Below, in pieces: positions 18,507 to 27,387 of a stretch of DNA of 64,000 nucleotides (position 1 is the first letter of the stretch; the number at the start of each line of letters is the position of its first letter). Made by a program: the position numbers and the translations under genes. The DNA comes from Paraburkholderia sp. BL10I2N1 (lineage in GTDB: Bacteria > Pseudomonadota > Gammaproteobacteria > Burkholderiales > Burkholderiaceae). The notes under the pieces were generated by a model. It was not told the DNA's origin, did not search any database, and worked only from the letters and a program-made list of their open reading frames with translations. The DNA lies in assembly GCF_004361815.1 (NCBI RefSeq), contig NZ_SNWA01000001.1, positions 248,001 through 312,000 of the forward strand, written 5' to 3'.

Positions 18507-18749
18507 GCCGGCACGTCGGTCGTGCCGGCCAGCGGATGCACGACCGTCGCCTGCACCGACAGCGCGGCGGCGATGTCCGGCGCGCTGTCGATCGTCCCCG
18601 TGCGCGTGATCGTCACCAGGCGCGTGGGGCAGCGCAGCGTCTCGCGATACAGCGCTCCGTACCACAGCGGCCCCGTGCGGTGCGCGTCCTCGAGCACGTC
18701 AGACGCCGCGCGCCATTGCAGCGGCAGGAACTCCTCGCGATCGCATATG
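18473..18749 (-). pseudogene. 3' fragment of an unrecognised gene
   Basis: A minus-strand open frame reads DREEFLPLQWRAASDVLED, then LWYGALYRETLRCPTRLVTI and VVHPLAGTTDVPAYVLLVS, ending at 18473. The composition is protein-like and the end looks like a natural C-terminus, but there is no start: to the right it runs straight into a plus-strand dehydrogenase fragment. I do not recognise the family. It overlaps the end of the LysR gene tail to tail. Confidence 0.45.
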
Positions 18750-18755
18750 GGGTCG

Positions 18756-18860
18756 GTCGCGAGCCTGAAGACGATGGCCGAGCAGATCGCGGAGAACGCG
18801 CGAAGGCTCGTGAAAGGCGAGCCGCTGCTGAACGTCGTCGACGTCGGTCGCGGTTACTGA
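18756..18860 (+). pseudogene. C-terminal scrap of a D-2-hydroxyacid dehydrogenase
   Basis: Thirty-four codons (LKTMAEQIAENARRL, then GEPLLNVVDVGRGY) match the last helix and tail of NAD-dependent D-2-hydroxyacid dehydrogenases, ending in a TGA. The rest of the gene is absent, so it is a deletion remnant beside the IS3 scar. Confidence 0.6.
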
Positions 18861-18936
18861 GTGCCGTTGCGACGATTGATCCGCACCTCGGCGCAATGCC
18901 GATCGATAACATACGGATATCGATATATCGCGTAAT

Positions 18937-19712
18937 GAGATCGCTCAGAAATACGGGGTTCACCCGGTTATGGTTGGGCAGTGGAAGAAGGAGATTGTGG
19001 AGCGTGCAGCGGCGCTGTTTGAAGTGAAGCGTGGACCGAAGCCGGTGGACGATCAAAACGCGCCGGAGCGGCTGTACGGCGAGATTGGAAAGCTGAAGAT
19101 GGAAGTGGACTGGCTCAAAAAAAAGTTGTCGCAGTGAGCCGGCAGCTACCTGCCAGCTGTGACCAGTATCACCGAATGCGGGACAGGCTACCTATACCGC
19201 AAGGTGCTGTCCGGGCGCATCAGCAACAGCATGGACGCCGGGTTCTGCGTCGACTGCCTGGAAGAGGCGTTGAGCCAGTACGGCAGGCCGGAGATCTTCA
19301 ACAGCGACCAGGGTTCGCAGTTCACCAGCGACGCGTTCACCGGGGTGCTCAAGGGTGCCGGTGTGGCGATCAGCATGGACGGTCGGGGCCGGGCGCTGGA
19401 CAATATTTTCGTTGAACGCCTGTGGCGCAACGTCAAGCATGAGGATGTCTATCTGAAGGGCTATGCGACGATGGGCGAACTGACGGTGGGGCTGGCGCAG
19501 TACTTTGCCTACTATAACGGCGAGCGGCCTCATCAGTCGCTCGGATACCAGACCCCAGCCGCGGTCTATCCGAGTGGCTGCGGTGGTGGGGCCAGGATTG
19601 TCGACAGGTTCAGCGGGGCGCTGGCGGAACCGGGGCAGCGCTGTTCAGCTGCGTGTGGTATCGATGCAGCTTAAATTGCGGTCCACTCTGTCTTGACACT
19701 GGGGTCCACTTT
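18937..19712 (+). mobile_element. IS3-family insertion sequence remnant
   Basis: Contains the 3' two-thirds of orfA (EIAQKYGVHPVMVGQWKKEI ... LKMEVDWLKKKLSQ, stop at 19135-19137) and the C-terminal part of the orfB transposase (from about 19159). Catalytic Asp is seen in NSDQGSQFTS and Glu in FVERLWRNVKHED, ending in HQSLGYQTPAAVY. The 5' IS end, the orfA start and roughly the first half of orfB are missing, so it cannot move by itself. The right end is near 19712 (TGTCTTGACACTGGGGTCCA inside it) and interrupts the neighbouring receiver-domain gene. Confidence 0.88.
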
Positions 19713-19926
19713 ATCTGCCGCCAGCATCCAGGTCCATCGTCACCAGCTTCCTGACCACGACCATTGCAGTGTCCTCACCGCCCAGGTCGTGATCGAAGGA
19801 AATTTCGAACGGACAGCCGCGAGCTTCGAGAAGCGTAGTGGCCTCGAGGGACGTACGTGCGATTACCCAATCGGATGCGACGGGGTCACGGATGTCATCG
19901 ATAAACAAGCGGTATCGGGCTTCCAT
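19711..19926 (-). pseudogene. Predicted cyclic-phosphate processing receiver-domain protein, 3' end truncated by IS
   Basis: Seventy-one codons with YRLFIDDIRDP, WVIARTSLEATTLLE and ISFDHDLGGEDTAM, recalling the small stand-alone receiver-like (cREC) domains linked to RNA or nucleotide processing. The frame breaks at LDLDAGGR, where family members normally continue about 25 residues more, and the stop codon lies in the IS3 end. The ATG lies inside the end of the upstream PLD-like gene (32-base overlap), so the two were translated together. Family assignment is from memory of motifs. Confidence 0.6.
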
Positions 19927-20416
19927 TTTTACCGATCCTCAGAGCCTGGTCACGGCGACATCTGCGGTCTAAATGCGCCAGATACGCTGCGAGCTGCCGG
20001 TGCTGAGGATCTCCCTTGATGCCACCAACAACGTAAGACAGCTCCTCATTCGACGTAAGCGCAGCCTTCGTGATGTTAGCTGACCCCACAATTGCAGAAT
20101 ACCGGTCGCCCGCCTCGAAGTAGTACAGCTTCGTGTGGAGATACGAGCGACTGTGATCCACGACGATGTGCTCGACACCGAGCGTGGCCAGCCCATCGGC
20201 GGCGTCCTGTTCTGTGTGCTTGTCGTTGGAGTAAAAGATGACGCGGGCTCCCCGATCTACGGCCTTTTTCAGTTCATCCGCAATCGCTTTGATCCCGCCG
20301 AATTTCAGATGACCAGAGCACATCGAGATGATGTGTGCGTCGACCAACCCTTTCCTGATAGCTGCAAGATGACCGTGCTCGCCCGTCTTAGATTGATTCC
20401 AGATGAAAGTCGACAT
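19895..20416 (-). CDS. Phospholipase D-like (single HKD) protein
   Basis: Protein of 173 residues with one HKD-type motif: H94 and K96 in YLHTKLYYF, then GSAN at 111-114. This is typical of single-motif PLD-like nucleases that work as dimers. An N-terminal segment (WNQSKTGEHGHLAAIRKGL) and a nucleotide-fold-like middle (GARVIFYSNDKHTEQDA) precede it. It has no signal peptide. The frame is open to 20515; 20416 is the first start with family-like sequence, though without a strong Shine-Dalgarno. It overlaps the receiver-domain gene. Nuclease or phosphodiesterase activity is inferred. Confidence 0.72.
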   Translation of the reverse strand: MSTFIWNQSKTGEHGHLAAIRKGLVDAHIISMCSGHLKFGGIKAIADELKKAVDRGARVIFYSNDKHTEQDAADGLATLGVEHIVVDHSRSYLHTKLYYFEAGDRYSAIVGSANITKAALTSNEELSYVVGGIKGDPQHRQLAAYLAHLDRRCRRDQALRIGKNGSPIPLVYR

Positions 20417-20827
20417 GGGTTGAATATTGTTTGTTAGCAAGGGCCTGCCCTGAAGCGAGGTTTCGGGCAGAAACCGGCCGTATCGCTGGCGATCTGAGCT
20501 GCGCGTTGGCGCCACCTAAGGAAATCGAACGATTGTAAACCTTGCGACAACGTCGGGTGGACCTTTCGTGCCTACGGCAGCCATGCGCCAAAAAGCAGAC
20601 GCACGTCGACCCAAGAGAGCTGCTGGCCGGTCTGGAAGGCATTGCGGTAACTTCTTACCCTGTACGTGACGGCAGCACTTTTCCGTTTCGGCCCTCGCGG
20701 GCCGATCTTTCTCCTGGGTGGACGCAGTGTGCGGGATATCCCGATTTTTGCTGCGGCGCAAGGTGCAGACTTAAGTGAACAAAGTTCAAAGTAAGTGAAT
20801 CTCGACATGAACCGACGCGCGGCTCGT
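20417..20827. other. Intergenic region
   Basis: About 410 bases between the PLD-like gene and the toxin-antitoxin promoter. No supported ORF. It includes a diverged stretch similar to other dispersed intergenic elements (TGGCCGGTCTGGAAGGCATT, near 20623-20642). Confidence 0.4.
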
Positions 20828-20912
20828 TTAAACCAAATGGGAATGTCTTGTATCTCGTTTGGTAATCGGCTAAACTGTATCCCAGTTGGGCATCAATCGT
20901 TGCTCATTTGGG
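20828..20912 (+). promoter_or_regulatory. Promoter and repeated operator of the RES/Xre toxin-antitoxin pair
   Basis: Candidate -35 TTGTAT at 20848-20853 and -10 TAAACT at 20871-20876, 17 bases apart. Four related heptamers surround and overlap them: CCAAATG (inverted) near 20833, GTTTGGT near 20857, AGTTGGG near 20884 and CATTTGGG near 20905. This arrangement suits autorepression by the Xre-type antitoxin. A GGGAG follows just before the antitoxin ATG. Confidence 0.65.
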
Positions 20913-20920
20913 AGAAAATC

Positions 20921-21448
20921 ATGACGGCAGAAGCAGTGGCAGGACGGCAGCATTCGCGACGTGCGAAGCCTAGCGCTTCGGCGGCAAAATCTGCAGCGGC
21001 CTCCAGGCTCGCTCACATAGGCACCAATGGGCTCGGCGCTCAGGAAGACGATTTGACGTTCTTTCTCGGTCTCGCCCCTACCGAACAGTCACGCCTGATT
21101 CGAGATGGCATGGAGGCGGTAATCGTCAGCCGAATCGCCACCGAACTGCTGGCAATTCCGGTGCAAACCCTGCTCGCCAGTCTGCGCCTTCCCAGCAGCA
21201 CTATCAACCGCAAGATTGCGCAGGGAGAGCGGCTCAGTGCGGGAGAATCGGACCGTGCAGCTCGTACGATGCTGATTTACGCTCAGGCCAAGGATGTTCT
21301 CGAAGACGGCCGTCTGGCCGCTGAATGGCTGCTGCGTCCGAATGTTGAACTGGGCGGCGAACGGCCGCTGGACACGCTGGATACGCAAACGGGGTTTGAC
21401 CGCGTGCGTGACATTCTGGTGCGTCTCGAACACGGCGTGACCGTATGA
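20921..21448 (+). CDS. Type II antitoxin, Xre/MbcA/ParS (DUF2384) family
   Basis: Antitoxin of 175 residues. The C-terminal DUF2384-type domain is recognisable (MLIYAQAKDVLEDGRLAAEWLLRPN, LGGERPLDTLDTQTGFDRVRDILVRLEHG), with a central helical region (LLASLRLPSSTINRKIAQGERLS). It should neutralise the RES toxin and repress the operon through the repeats upstream. Start 20921 has GGGAG 6-7 bases before it; the longer frame to 20795 runs through the promoter and is rejected. The stop overlaps the toxin ATG (ATGA). Confidence 0.9.
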   Translation: MTAEAVAGRQHSRRAKPSASAAKSAAASRLAHIGTNGLGAQEDDLTFFLGLAPTEQSRLIRDGMEAVIVSRIATELLAIPVQTLLASLRLPSSTINRKIAQGERLSAGESDRAARTMLIYAQAKDVLEDGRLAAEWLLRPNVELGGERPLDTLDTQTGFDRVRDILVRLEHGVTV

Positions 21449-21915
21449 AGGTGTTTCGTCTTGCCAAAGAGAAGCCCGGAAAATACCGGGCCGATGATCT
21501 GAGCGGCAACGGTGCGGCGCTGGCAGGCGGCCGCTGGAATCCGCGGGGAATGCCGGTGCTTTATACGTGCTGCCACGCGTCGACGGCGGTCCTTGAGGCG
21601 CGTGTCCATGCGTCAGGATTGCTGCCGGTGGCCAACTTTTATCTGGTCACACTGGAAGTGCCGGACAGGGCTGCATCGAGCGCCTACGTGCCGGACCTGC
21701 CCGAGGACTGGAACGTGCTGGATCGCGATCCAGCGTCGACCGTGGACCTCGCGCGGCAGTGGCTCGAAGCCGGGAAACGGCTCGCGATGCGAGTGCCATC
21801 TGTTGTTTGCCCGAGTGACGACAACCTGATTCTTAATCCGTTGCATCCGGGCATGAAGCACGTAGTAGTACTGCACAAGCAGCGCTTCGAGCTGGACCGG
21901 CGGCTTTTCAAATAA
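21445..21915 (+). CDS. RES-domain toxin
   Basis: Toxin of 156 residues in the RES family, whose studied members degrade or ADP-ribosylate NAD+-linked targets and halt growth. The conserved polar set is present: arginine in GGRWN (R30), Tyr40, Glu51 in TAVLEARVH, and the C-terminal NPLHPGMKHV with its asparagine. It looks intact and is coupled to the antitoxin by a 4-base overlap, so a working system is likely. Confidence 0.92.
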   Translation: MKVFRLAKEKPGKYRADDLSGNGAALAGGRWNPRGMPVLYTCCHASTAVLEARVHASGLLPVANFYLVTLEVPDRAASSAYVPDLPEDWNVLDRDPASTVDLARQWLEAGKRLAMRVPSVVCPSDDNLILNPLHPGMKHVVVLHKQRFELDRRLFK

Positions 21916-21979
21916 ACCCGGCGGCGATCGCGTTTGCGCGGTCGCCGTCAGACAGGACCATGACAGGCGGAGTGGTGGT

Positions 21980-22330
21980 ATGAATCCCGTTGAAGCGAAA
22001 ACGACCCTTGAGCAGCTGGCGCGCGGCATCGATCCCGAGACGGGCGAGATCATCGCTGGGCAAAGCCCGTTCAATAACCCGCAGGTGATCCGGGCCTTGT
22101 TTTTCGCTGTCAAGGAACTCGACAAGCTCGGCGGTGCTCCGGAGCCTGCCGGCCGAGCTGCCCGCGAGCGACCTGAGAATGCTGGCCGCTCGTGGTCGGA
22201 TGAAGAGGATGCGGACCTGTTGAACACCTTCGACGCGGGCATGTCTCCGAAGGATCTGGCCGTAAAACACAGGCGCACCAAGGGTGCGATCGACTCGCGG
22301 CTGGTTCGCCTCGGCCGGGTGGCCCCTTGA
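21980..22330 (+). CDS. Hypothetical protein with SANT/Myb-like C-terminal segment
   Basis: Protein of 116 residues. The first half has LARGIDPETGEIIAGQSPF and a helix; the second half (WSDEEDADLLNTFDAGMSPK, DLAVKHRRTKGAIDSRLVRL) looks like a helix-turn-helix of SANT/Myb type used for DNA binding. It lies 64 bases after the RES toxin on the same strand and may be co-transcribed. I know no function. Confidence 0.72.
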   Translation: MNPVEAKTTLEQLARGIDPETGEIIAGQSPFNNPQVIRALFFAVKELDKLGGAPEPAGRAARERPENAGRSWSDEEDADLLNTFDAGMSPKDLAVKHRRTKGAIDSRLVRLGRVAP

Positions 22331-22733
22331 AAGCAGGTTGCGTGGGAGTCGCGAAGCGCCTCATGTAGGGTAGGTGTAGCGGCCCGATAACATCTAGGGA
22401 AGCGCTGATCAATATGTTGGCACGCCGAGTTGCCGACGATGCCGCTCAAGCTTTTTTCGATGGGAGAAGGAAATGGCTACATTCGACGCGAGTTTGGCCC
22501 GATTGCGGACCTCACTTCGCGCTTTTTTCGTCTTCAGGACGGATTTCCCCTGCCCCGGCGCACATTTCCAGTGACGTGAATTGGCTCATGATTTCTTTCT
22601 CTTTGATAGTTGGCTCTTTTCTTGCTCTGAGCGCATAAATTCTCGAAGCACGTCGGACGCTAGCCGCTTTTCGGCCGCGCATGCGCCTTGGCGATCCGGG
22701 AAGGTATGCAGCGGTGCAGCTGCGATACGCCGG
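22331..22733. other. Intergenic region, possible IS-end scar
   Basis: About 400 bases with no supported gene. The stretch from 22394 (TCTAGGGAAGCGCTGATCAA) resembles an insertion-sequence terminus, but no partner end or transposase is seen. A minus-strand 77-codon frame overlapping the EAL gene was not accepted. Confidence 0.35.
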
Positions 22734-24332
22734 CTATCTCTTGACGATGGCCCGCTCCTCCCAATGGGTTTGCGACGGAGCATGGACACGGACTTGTGAG
22801 TGGCGGTACATCCGCTCAAATTCCAGAATGTTTGCCGGTCGCTGGAACAGAAAGCCCTGCGCGAACCTGATGCCGATTTCCTTCAACGCGTCGCGTTGCT
22901 CAACTTCTTCGACGCCTTCCGCGACGATCGTCAGATCCAGCTTGTTCGCGAGATAAGTGATGCCTTCAACGAGTTGGCGGCTTTGGTTCGCCACTCCATC
23001 AGTGAACTGCCGGTCAATCTTGATGAAATCGAAAGCGAAACGCTGCAACAGTGCGAGGTTGCTGTTGTCCGTACCAAAATCATCGACGGCGAACTTTACG
23101 CCGTAAGTCTTGAGATTCATCAAATTTTCGTGACTGTTTGCGAGGCCTGTGAGTAATCCGCGCTCCGTGATTTCAAGCACCACCTGAAAACGGGTCGGGC
23201 TTCGCTTGAGCGTCGAACTGATGTCGTGGGGAAAACAATGCATTTCGATGTGCTTCGGTGCGAGATTGACGTTCACCCGGAAGCCGTCCGGAAATTCACA
23301 AGCATCCAGTTCAGTAAGCGCCGTAGCCAGTACGAACTCCGTCAGGGGAGCAATCACGGTGGTCATTTCTATCTCACCGATGAACTTTCCCGGCAATACC
23401 AGCCCGAGACGCGGATGCTTCCAGCGTAACAGCGCCTCGGCGCCGACCCATTGCCCGCTTTCCAGATCAACGATTGCCTGGTATTCCACGTAAAACTCGT
23501 TACGCCGCAAACCTGCCCTAACCTGCCTTTCTAAGCGCTGCCGGGGCGTGAAGCCCGCGATATAGCCGGCGAGGAGCGTCGCAAACACAAAGAGACCGAT
23601 GAACAGTGCAAGCACCTCGGTCGCGATCAGATCGGCCCGCAGTTTGTCGCCGTCGCGTTCGACCCCGACAACGATTTCACTCATGCTGGACTCGCGGGCG
23701 GCGGTCTTCAGGAAGCGCCCGTCGCTTGTGAGCGTTCCCCCCGTTCCGTCAGATACCGACGCGCTCTTCGCCCCCGACGCTTTCGCCCGGGCAAGGATGT
23801 CCACGACGTACGCCCCCTCAACGATGTATAAAACGCCATGCCGGCTGTCGACCGGAGCGTAAATTGCCATGACCGGTGTGCCCGGAATGAGTTGTGTTCC
23901 GCCAAGGAAGGCGATCTGCTGGGCATCGCCCGTCGGAACGAGATAGGAGGCGAGTGGAATGGACACCGGTCCACGGACGGTTGAACAGTATGCGCTACCA
24001 TCCTTGACCAGCATGGCGGTCCGGCGATAGGGGACGGACACGTCTTTGAGCGTGAGTTGCGTCTGGACCTCGGAACACGGCCGTCCCGCAAGATTCGCCA
24101 GTTTGCGTTCGCCAGCGCGGGTCTCTGAAACGATGCGGTCGATCGCGTCGTCAATGTCCTGTGCAACAACCTTTTGCTGAGCTTGCGCCCGCTCAGACAC
24201 GATGTGGTAGCCAGCCAGAAGAGCCAGCACGGTTACAGCCATCAGAAGCACCGCTCCGATGATCTTGCGCCGGCGGGACGCGGCGATTTCCCGCCACAGG
24301 ACGGTTGCGGGTATTGCTGGTTTCGGCTTCAT
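22734..24332 (-). CDS. CSS-motif cyclic-di-GMP phosphodiesterase (EAL domain)
   Basis: Inner-membrane enzyme of about 532 residues that hydrolyses c-di-GMP. Membrane helices near residues 23-45 and 236-260 flank a periplasmic CSS domain with PCSEVQ and AYCSTVRG, the cysteines of the redox-sensing CSS motif. The cytoplasmic EAL domain has GAEALLRW (Glu about 299), NVNLAP, LEITERG, VDDFGTDNSNL, IKIDRQF, AEGVEE and QGFLFQRP. These are the residues needed for catalysis, with DDFGTD in place of the common DDFGTG. The start has GGGGGAAG just upstream. It may oppose biofilm formation, for example PNAG, but no link is shown. Confidence 0.93.
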   Translation of the reverse strand: MKPKPAIPATVLWREIAASRRRKIIGAVLLMAVTVLALLAGYHIVSERAQAQQKVVAQDIDDAIDRIVSETRAGERKLANLAGRPCSEVQTQLTLKDVSVPYRRTAMLVKDGSAYCSTVRGPVSIPLASYLVPTGDAQQIAFLGGTQLIPGTPVMAIYAPVDSRHGVLYIVEGAYVVDILARAKASGAKSASVSDGTGGTLTSDGRFLKTAARESSMSEIVVGVERDGDKLRADLIATEVLALFIGLFVFATLLAGYIAGFTPRQRLERQVRAGLRRNEFYVEYQAIVDLESGQWVGAEALLRWKHPRLGLVLPGKFIGEIEMTTVIAPLTEFVLATALTELDACEFPDGFRVNVNLAPKHIEMHCFPHDISSTLKRSPTRFQVVLEITERGLLTGLANSHENLMNLKTYGVKFAVDDFGTDNSNLALLQRFAFDFIKIDRQFTDGVANQSRQLVEGITYLANKLDLTIVAEGVEEVEQRDALKEIGIRFAQGFLFQRPANILEFERMYRHSQVRVHAPSQTHWEERAIVKR

Positions 24333-25108
24333 GCGCTTCCCCCTTTTTGCGCTTGGCGACACACCTCGATTTGCACCAACGCGGGTTGCAGCGGCAATCG
24401 GCCGTCGTCAGGTAAGCCGCCGCTTAAGAGCAAACATATGATTTATACCATTTCATGGATTGGAGGCAATCGATAGCCTGATGCGCATGGGGACTTTGAA
24501 CCAGAAGCTGTCGCTCGCGTCGCCAATGCCTTGACGCGTTATTGGCTTGCGCATTCGAACGCCCGTCGCGGCTCACGTCGATCGATTTCCAGAAGTCCAA
24601 TCCGACGCTCTACCAGAAGCTCCACAAGTGATAGGGAGAACTGGAACGCCTCCCCTTTAACGGTATCGGAAAGCAGAGAGCCCACGGGCACAAAGTGACC
24701 GCCGGCTCGACGCCGCCTGAGTCAGCCCGGTGCTCGCGCGAACTGGTCGCAAGTCCGGTACGACGCGTGTGACTGGCTTTGCCGCTGTCGTCCGCCGAGG
24801 CTACCGTGAGATATTTCAAAATGGACTTCGGAACATTTGGTTGCCCGAAGCCGTTCGTTATGGTGGTGCTGCCGTGAACTGCAGACGCCCGCGACGGCCG
24901 ATGAAGCAACCTTGGCCTTTGCCAATCGAATGGCCGTTCGCTGGTGCTGAACCGCCGTCTGAACGTCCGAGCGACGTGACAGGCGAATGACGGTTCATGG
25001 CCGCGTGCTGCCTCATGCAGTCGGCATATGCAAGTCTAGCGCGATAGGTCTCGATCGGGAGCACGCGAGCCAGTATAGCGAACACCCGCATTTCTACATG
25101 ACAGCCGG
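24333..25108. other. Intergenic region with tandem dispersed motifs
   Basis: About 775 bases without a supported gene. Near 24548-24630 a plus-strand stretch ends in SIDFQKSNPTLYQKLHK and a stop, possibly a gene scrap. From 24880 two dispersed GGCCG motifs occur: TCGAATGGCCGTTCGCTGG near 24928-24946, and GAATGACGGTTCATGGCCGC at 24985-25004. The second is followed by the same GTGCTGCCTCATGCA stretch seen near 8737. Confidence 0.45.
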
Positions 25109-25567
25109 TCACGGTAGTGATCCGCGGATCGTCTTCGGTGGATAGCTCGCCAGCACGACAGCGGTGGTCACCGGGCCAAATCTCGCCAACGTGTCGATTG
25201 CAACTTCGAGTTGCGTCATGTCTTCGACCACGATGCGCACCATGAAGCAGTCTTCGCCAGTTATTCGATGCGCCTCGACTATTTCCGGCATTGCTTCGAA
25301 GGCGCACAGGCATTGCTTGATCTGAGCATGAGTGGTCCGGATCCGAAGGATGGCTGCAATGCCACGGCCCACGAGACCGGGATTGATCCGCGCCGCGTAA
25401 CCTTCAATGACGCCTTGTTCCTCCAGTCGTTTGATACGGGCGGTGACGGCCGGCTGTGAAAGTCCGATCTGCTTGCCAAGCTCGGTGTTGCTGATGCGCG
25501 CATTGCTCTGAAGAGCCTCCAGTATCCGCCAGTCCAGCCGGTCTAAAGTTGCTTGCTTAGTTTTCAT
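25109..25567 (-). CDS. Lrp/AsnC-family transcriptional regulator
   Basis: DNA-binding regulator of 152 residues. The N-terminal helix-turn-helix (LDWRILEALQSNARISNTEL, GLSQPAVTARIKRLEEQGVI) is followed by the RAM effector-binding domain (ILRIRTTHAQIKQCLCAFEA, ITGEDCFMVRIVVEDMTQLE). It is divergent from an RBBP9-type hydrolase 124 bases away, which it may control. Confidence 0.93.
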   Translation of the reverse strand: MKTKQATLDRLDWRILEALQSNARISNTELGKQIGLSQPAVTARIKRLEEQGVIEGYAARINPGLVGRGIAAILRIRTTHAQIKQCLCAFEAMPEIVEAHRITGEDCFMVRIVVEDMTQLEVAIDTLARFGPVTTAVVLASYPPKTIRGSLP

Positions 25568-25691
25568 TTGTGCAGTCCGGCAATTTTCTCTGTTTTAACC
25601 GGTGGTAGCCGTCAATTCATTTGATCCGGCATGTTGCCAGAATCCATGCGCTTTTACACTGGATGCTCATTTAACATTGGAGAGCTGGCAG

Positions 25692-26225
25692 ATGGACTAC
25701 CCCGTTTTGGTTGTTCCCGGTATCGGCAATTCCGGTCCATTGCACTGGCAAAGTAGGTGGGAGGCGGCGCATCCCGAGTGGCGGCGACTCGTTGTCGAAG
25801 ACTGGGATCAGGTCGCCTGTAACGATTGGATATCGGCCATCGGGCGGCAGGTAGCGAAAAGCGGCGACGACACCGTCATCGTTGCGCACAGCCTCGGATG
25901 CCTGGCGGTCGTGCATTGGGCGGCACACCGTTCGCCCCGGATCCGTGGCGCGCTGCTTGTCGCTGTTCCCGACCCGGTCACCCCGGCGTTTCCTGCGGCG
26001 GCCGCAACGGGATTTGCGCCGTTACCATCGGAACGGCTACCGTTTCCTACGATCGTTGTATCCAGCTCCAACGATCCCTATGGCGGCGCAGATCATGCGC
26101 GTCACTGCGCCAAAGCATGGCGGAGCACACTCATCGAAGTTGGAGAGAAGGGGCACCTCAATGCGGATAGCGACCTGGGCGATTGGCCTGAAGGGTTCAG
26201 GCTGCTCCAATCACTGGGCAAGTGA
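25692..26225 (+). CDS. RBBP9/YdeN-type alpha/beta hydrolase
   Basis: Small serine hydrolase of 177 residues. Family marks are VVPGIGNSGPLHWQSRWE at the N-terminus, the nucleophile serine in VIVAHSLGCLAVVHW, the aspartate in VVSSSNDPYGG, and the histidine in GEKGHLNADSDLGDWPEG. Cytoplasmic; substrate unknown. Start 25692 carries GGAG about 9 bases upstream; the frame extends to 25602 but lacks family sequence there. Confidence 0.92.
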   Translation: MDYPVLVVPGIGNSGPLHWQSRWEAAHPEWRRLVVEDWDQVACNDWISAIGRQVAKSGDDTVIVAHSLGCLAVVHWAAHRSPRIRGALLVAVPDPVTPAFPAAAATGFAPLPSERLPFPTIVVSSSNDPYGGADHARHCAKAWRSTLIEVGEKGHLNADSDLGDWPEGFRLLQSLGK

Positions 26226-26595
26226 TTGATATTTTGACTAGATCCGCTCGTTTCTCGCGCGACGCGGCGTACGGATTAAGCGGGTCACGGCCGCCGAAGC
26301 CGCATTCGCCGAAGTCCGGAAATCGTACCTAGTCGACAAAATGCCAACGATCTTGACTTTCGGGGGAAGTCCTTGCAAACGAAATAGGCCGACTTCAGCC
26401 CGATATGCGTCTCGCATTGCCGTCGTCGGTTTTGTTACCGAAGGCGAAGAGCGATGCTCGTCGGCCGATGCGGTCATTTTTATGGCGGCCGGTCAACTTC
26501 GCCATCGACCAATGCATCTTCAACGCTGACCTCTATAATGACCGAGCCCATACGATCGTTGCGCTGCGGGTGACCGATTCGCTACGGAGGGAGCA
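26226..26595. other. Intergenic region
   Basis: About 370 bases. Reading frames here lack ribosome sites and I support no gene. A good Shine-Dalgarno (GGAGGGA) for the GFA gene lies at the right end. Confidence 0.4.
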
Positions 26596-26994
26596 ATGCT
26601 CAAAGGCGGCTGCTTTTGCGGAAAGGTCCGTTACGAGGTCTTGGGTACGCCCTTCGACTCCACAATCTGCCACTGCGTGGACTGTCGCCGCGCATCGGCC
26701 GCCCCGTTCGTCGCCTGGTTTAGCGTCAGGCAATCCGAGTTTCGATTCGTCCTTGGCGAACCAGGGAGCTTCGCAAGCAGCAAAGCGGTTTTGCGAGCAT
26801 TCTGCGCGGACTGCGGCACGCACTTAACCTACCAACACGACGATTTCCCCGACGAGATTGATATATCGACGTGCAGTCTCGACGTGCCGGAGCAGGTTCC
26901 GCCCGAGCATCACACCTGGATGTCGCAGAGGTTGTCGTGGATTCATGTATCTGACGCCTTGCCAAAGCACGCGGGCAGCTATTCAAAACCCTGA
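26596..26994 (+). CDS. GFA-family zinc protein (glutathione-dependent formaldehyde-activating-like)
   Basis: Protein of 132 residues with the CENP-V/GFA zinc fold. Zinc cysteines are visible as GGCFCGKVRYE, CHCVDCRRAS and FCADCGTHL, followed by IDISTCSLD and the tail SQRLSWIHVSDALP. Many members have no proven activity on S-hydroxymethylglutathione, so the name is a family label. The Shine-Dalgarno is strong. Confidence 0.92.
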   Translation: MLKGGCFCGKVRYEVLGTPFDSTICHCVDCRRASAAPFVAWFSVRQSEFRFVLGEPGSFASSKAVLRAFCADCGTHLTYQHDDFPDEIDISTCSLDVPEQVPPEHHTWMSQRLSWIHVSDALPKHAGSYSKP

Positions 26995-27180
26995 ATTCGA
27001 ATGGCAGGCTTACACTCTGCCGACGGTCTGCGACGTCGCCCGGTGGCTGGCTCACGCGTGAAACACGCAAGGCTTCGAATCGCACGAGTTTTACGCGCAT
27101 ACTCGAGGCCGACGGACACCGCACGCGTTATCCGTTTCGTGATCGCAGCAGACACTCTTCCCCGCAGACTGGAGATCCGA

Positions 27181-27387
27181 ATGAATGAAGACACCTTCAA
27201 CCTCAGCGTACGCAAGTTTTTGAAAATGGTCGGCGTGAGTTCGCAGCGTGAAATAGAGCATGCAGTCGCCAAGGCCATCGCCAGCAGCGCCATTGCGGGC
27301 AATGAATCCTTTCCCGCGAAAGTTACGTTGGAGGTCCCGGGGCTCAAGCTGAAAGTCGATTTCGAAGACGAAATCAGGCTTGAGTAA
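27181..27387 (+). CDS. DUF6494 family protein (copy 1)
   Basis: Sixty-eight residues: MNEDTFNLSVRKFLKMVGVS, SQREIEHAVAKAIASS, FPAKVTLEVPGLKLKVDFED. This is a compact helix-plus-strands protein of unknown role found in proteobacteria. GGAG lies 6 bases before the ATG; the frame is open upstream to 27001 but that part is not family-like. A close paralogue is encoded at 53424-53630. Confidence 0.85.
   Translation: MNEDTFNLSVRKFLKMVGVSSQREIEHAVAKAIASSAIAGNESFPAKVTLEVPGLKLKVDFEDEIRLE

Noticed and set aside
22586..22819. 77-codon minus-strand frame overlapping the EAL gene end
   Set aside because: No ribosome site, no family, and conflict with the EAL frame.
24610..24909. 99-codon minus-strand ORF
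   Set aside because: No ribosome site, runs through dispersed repeat sequence, no family resemblance.
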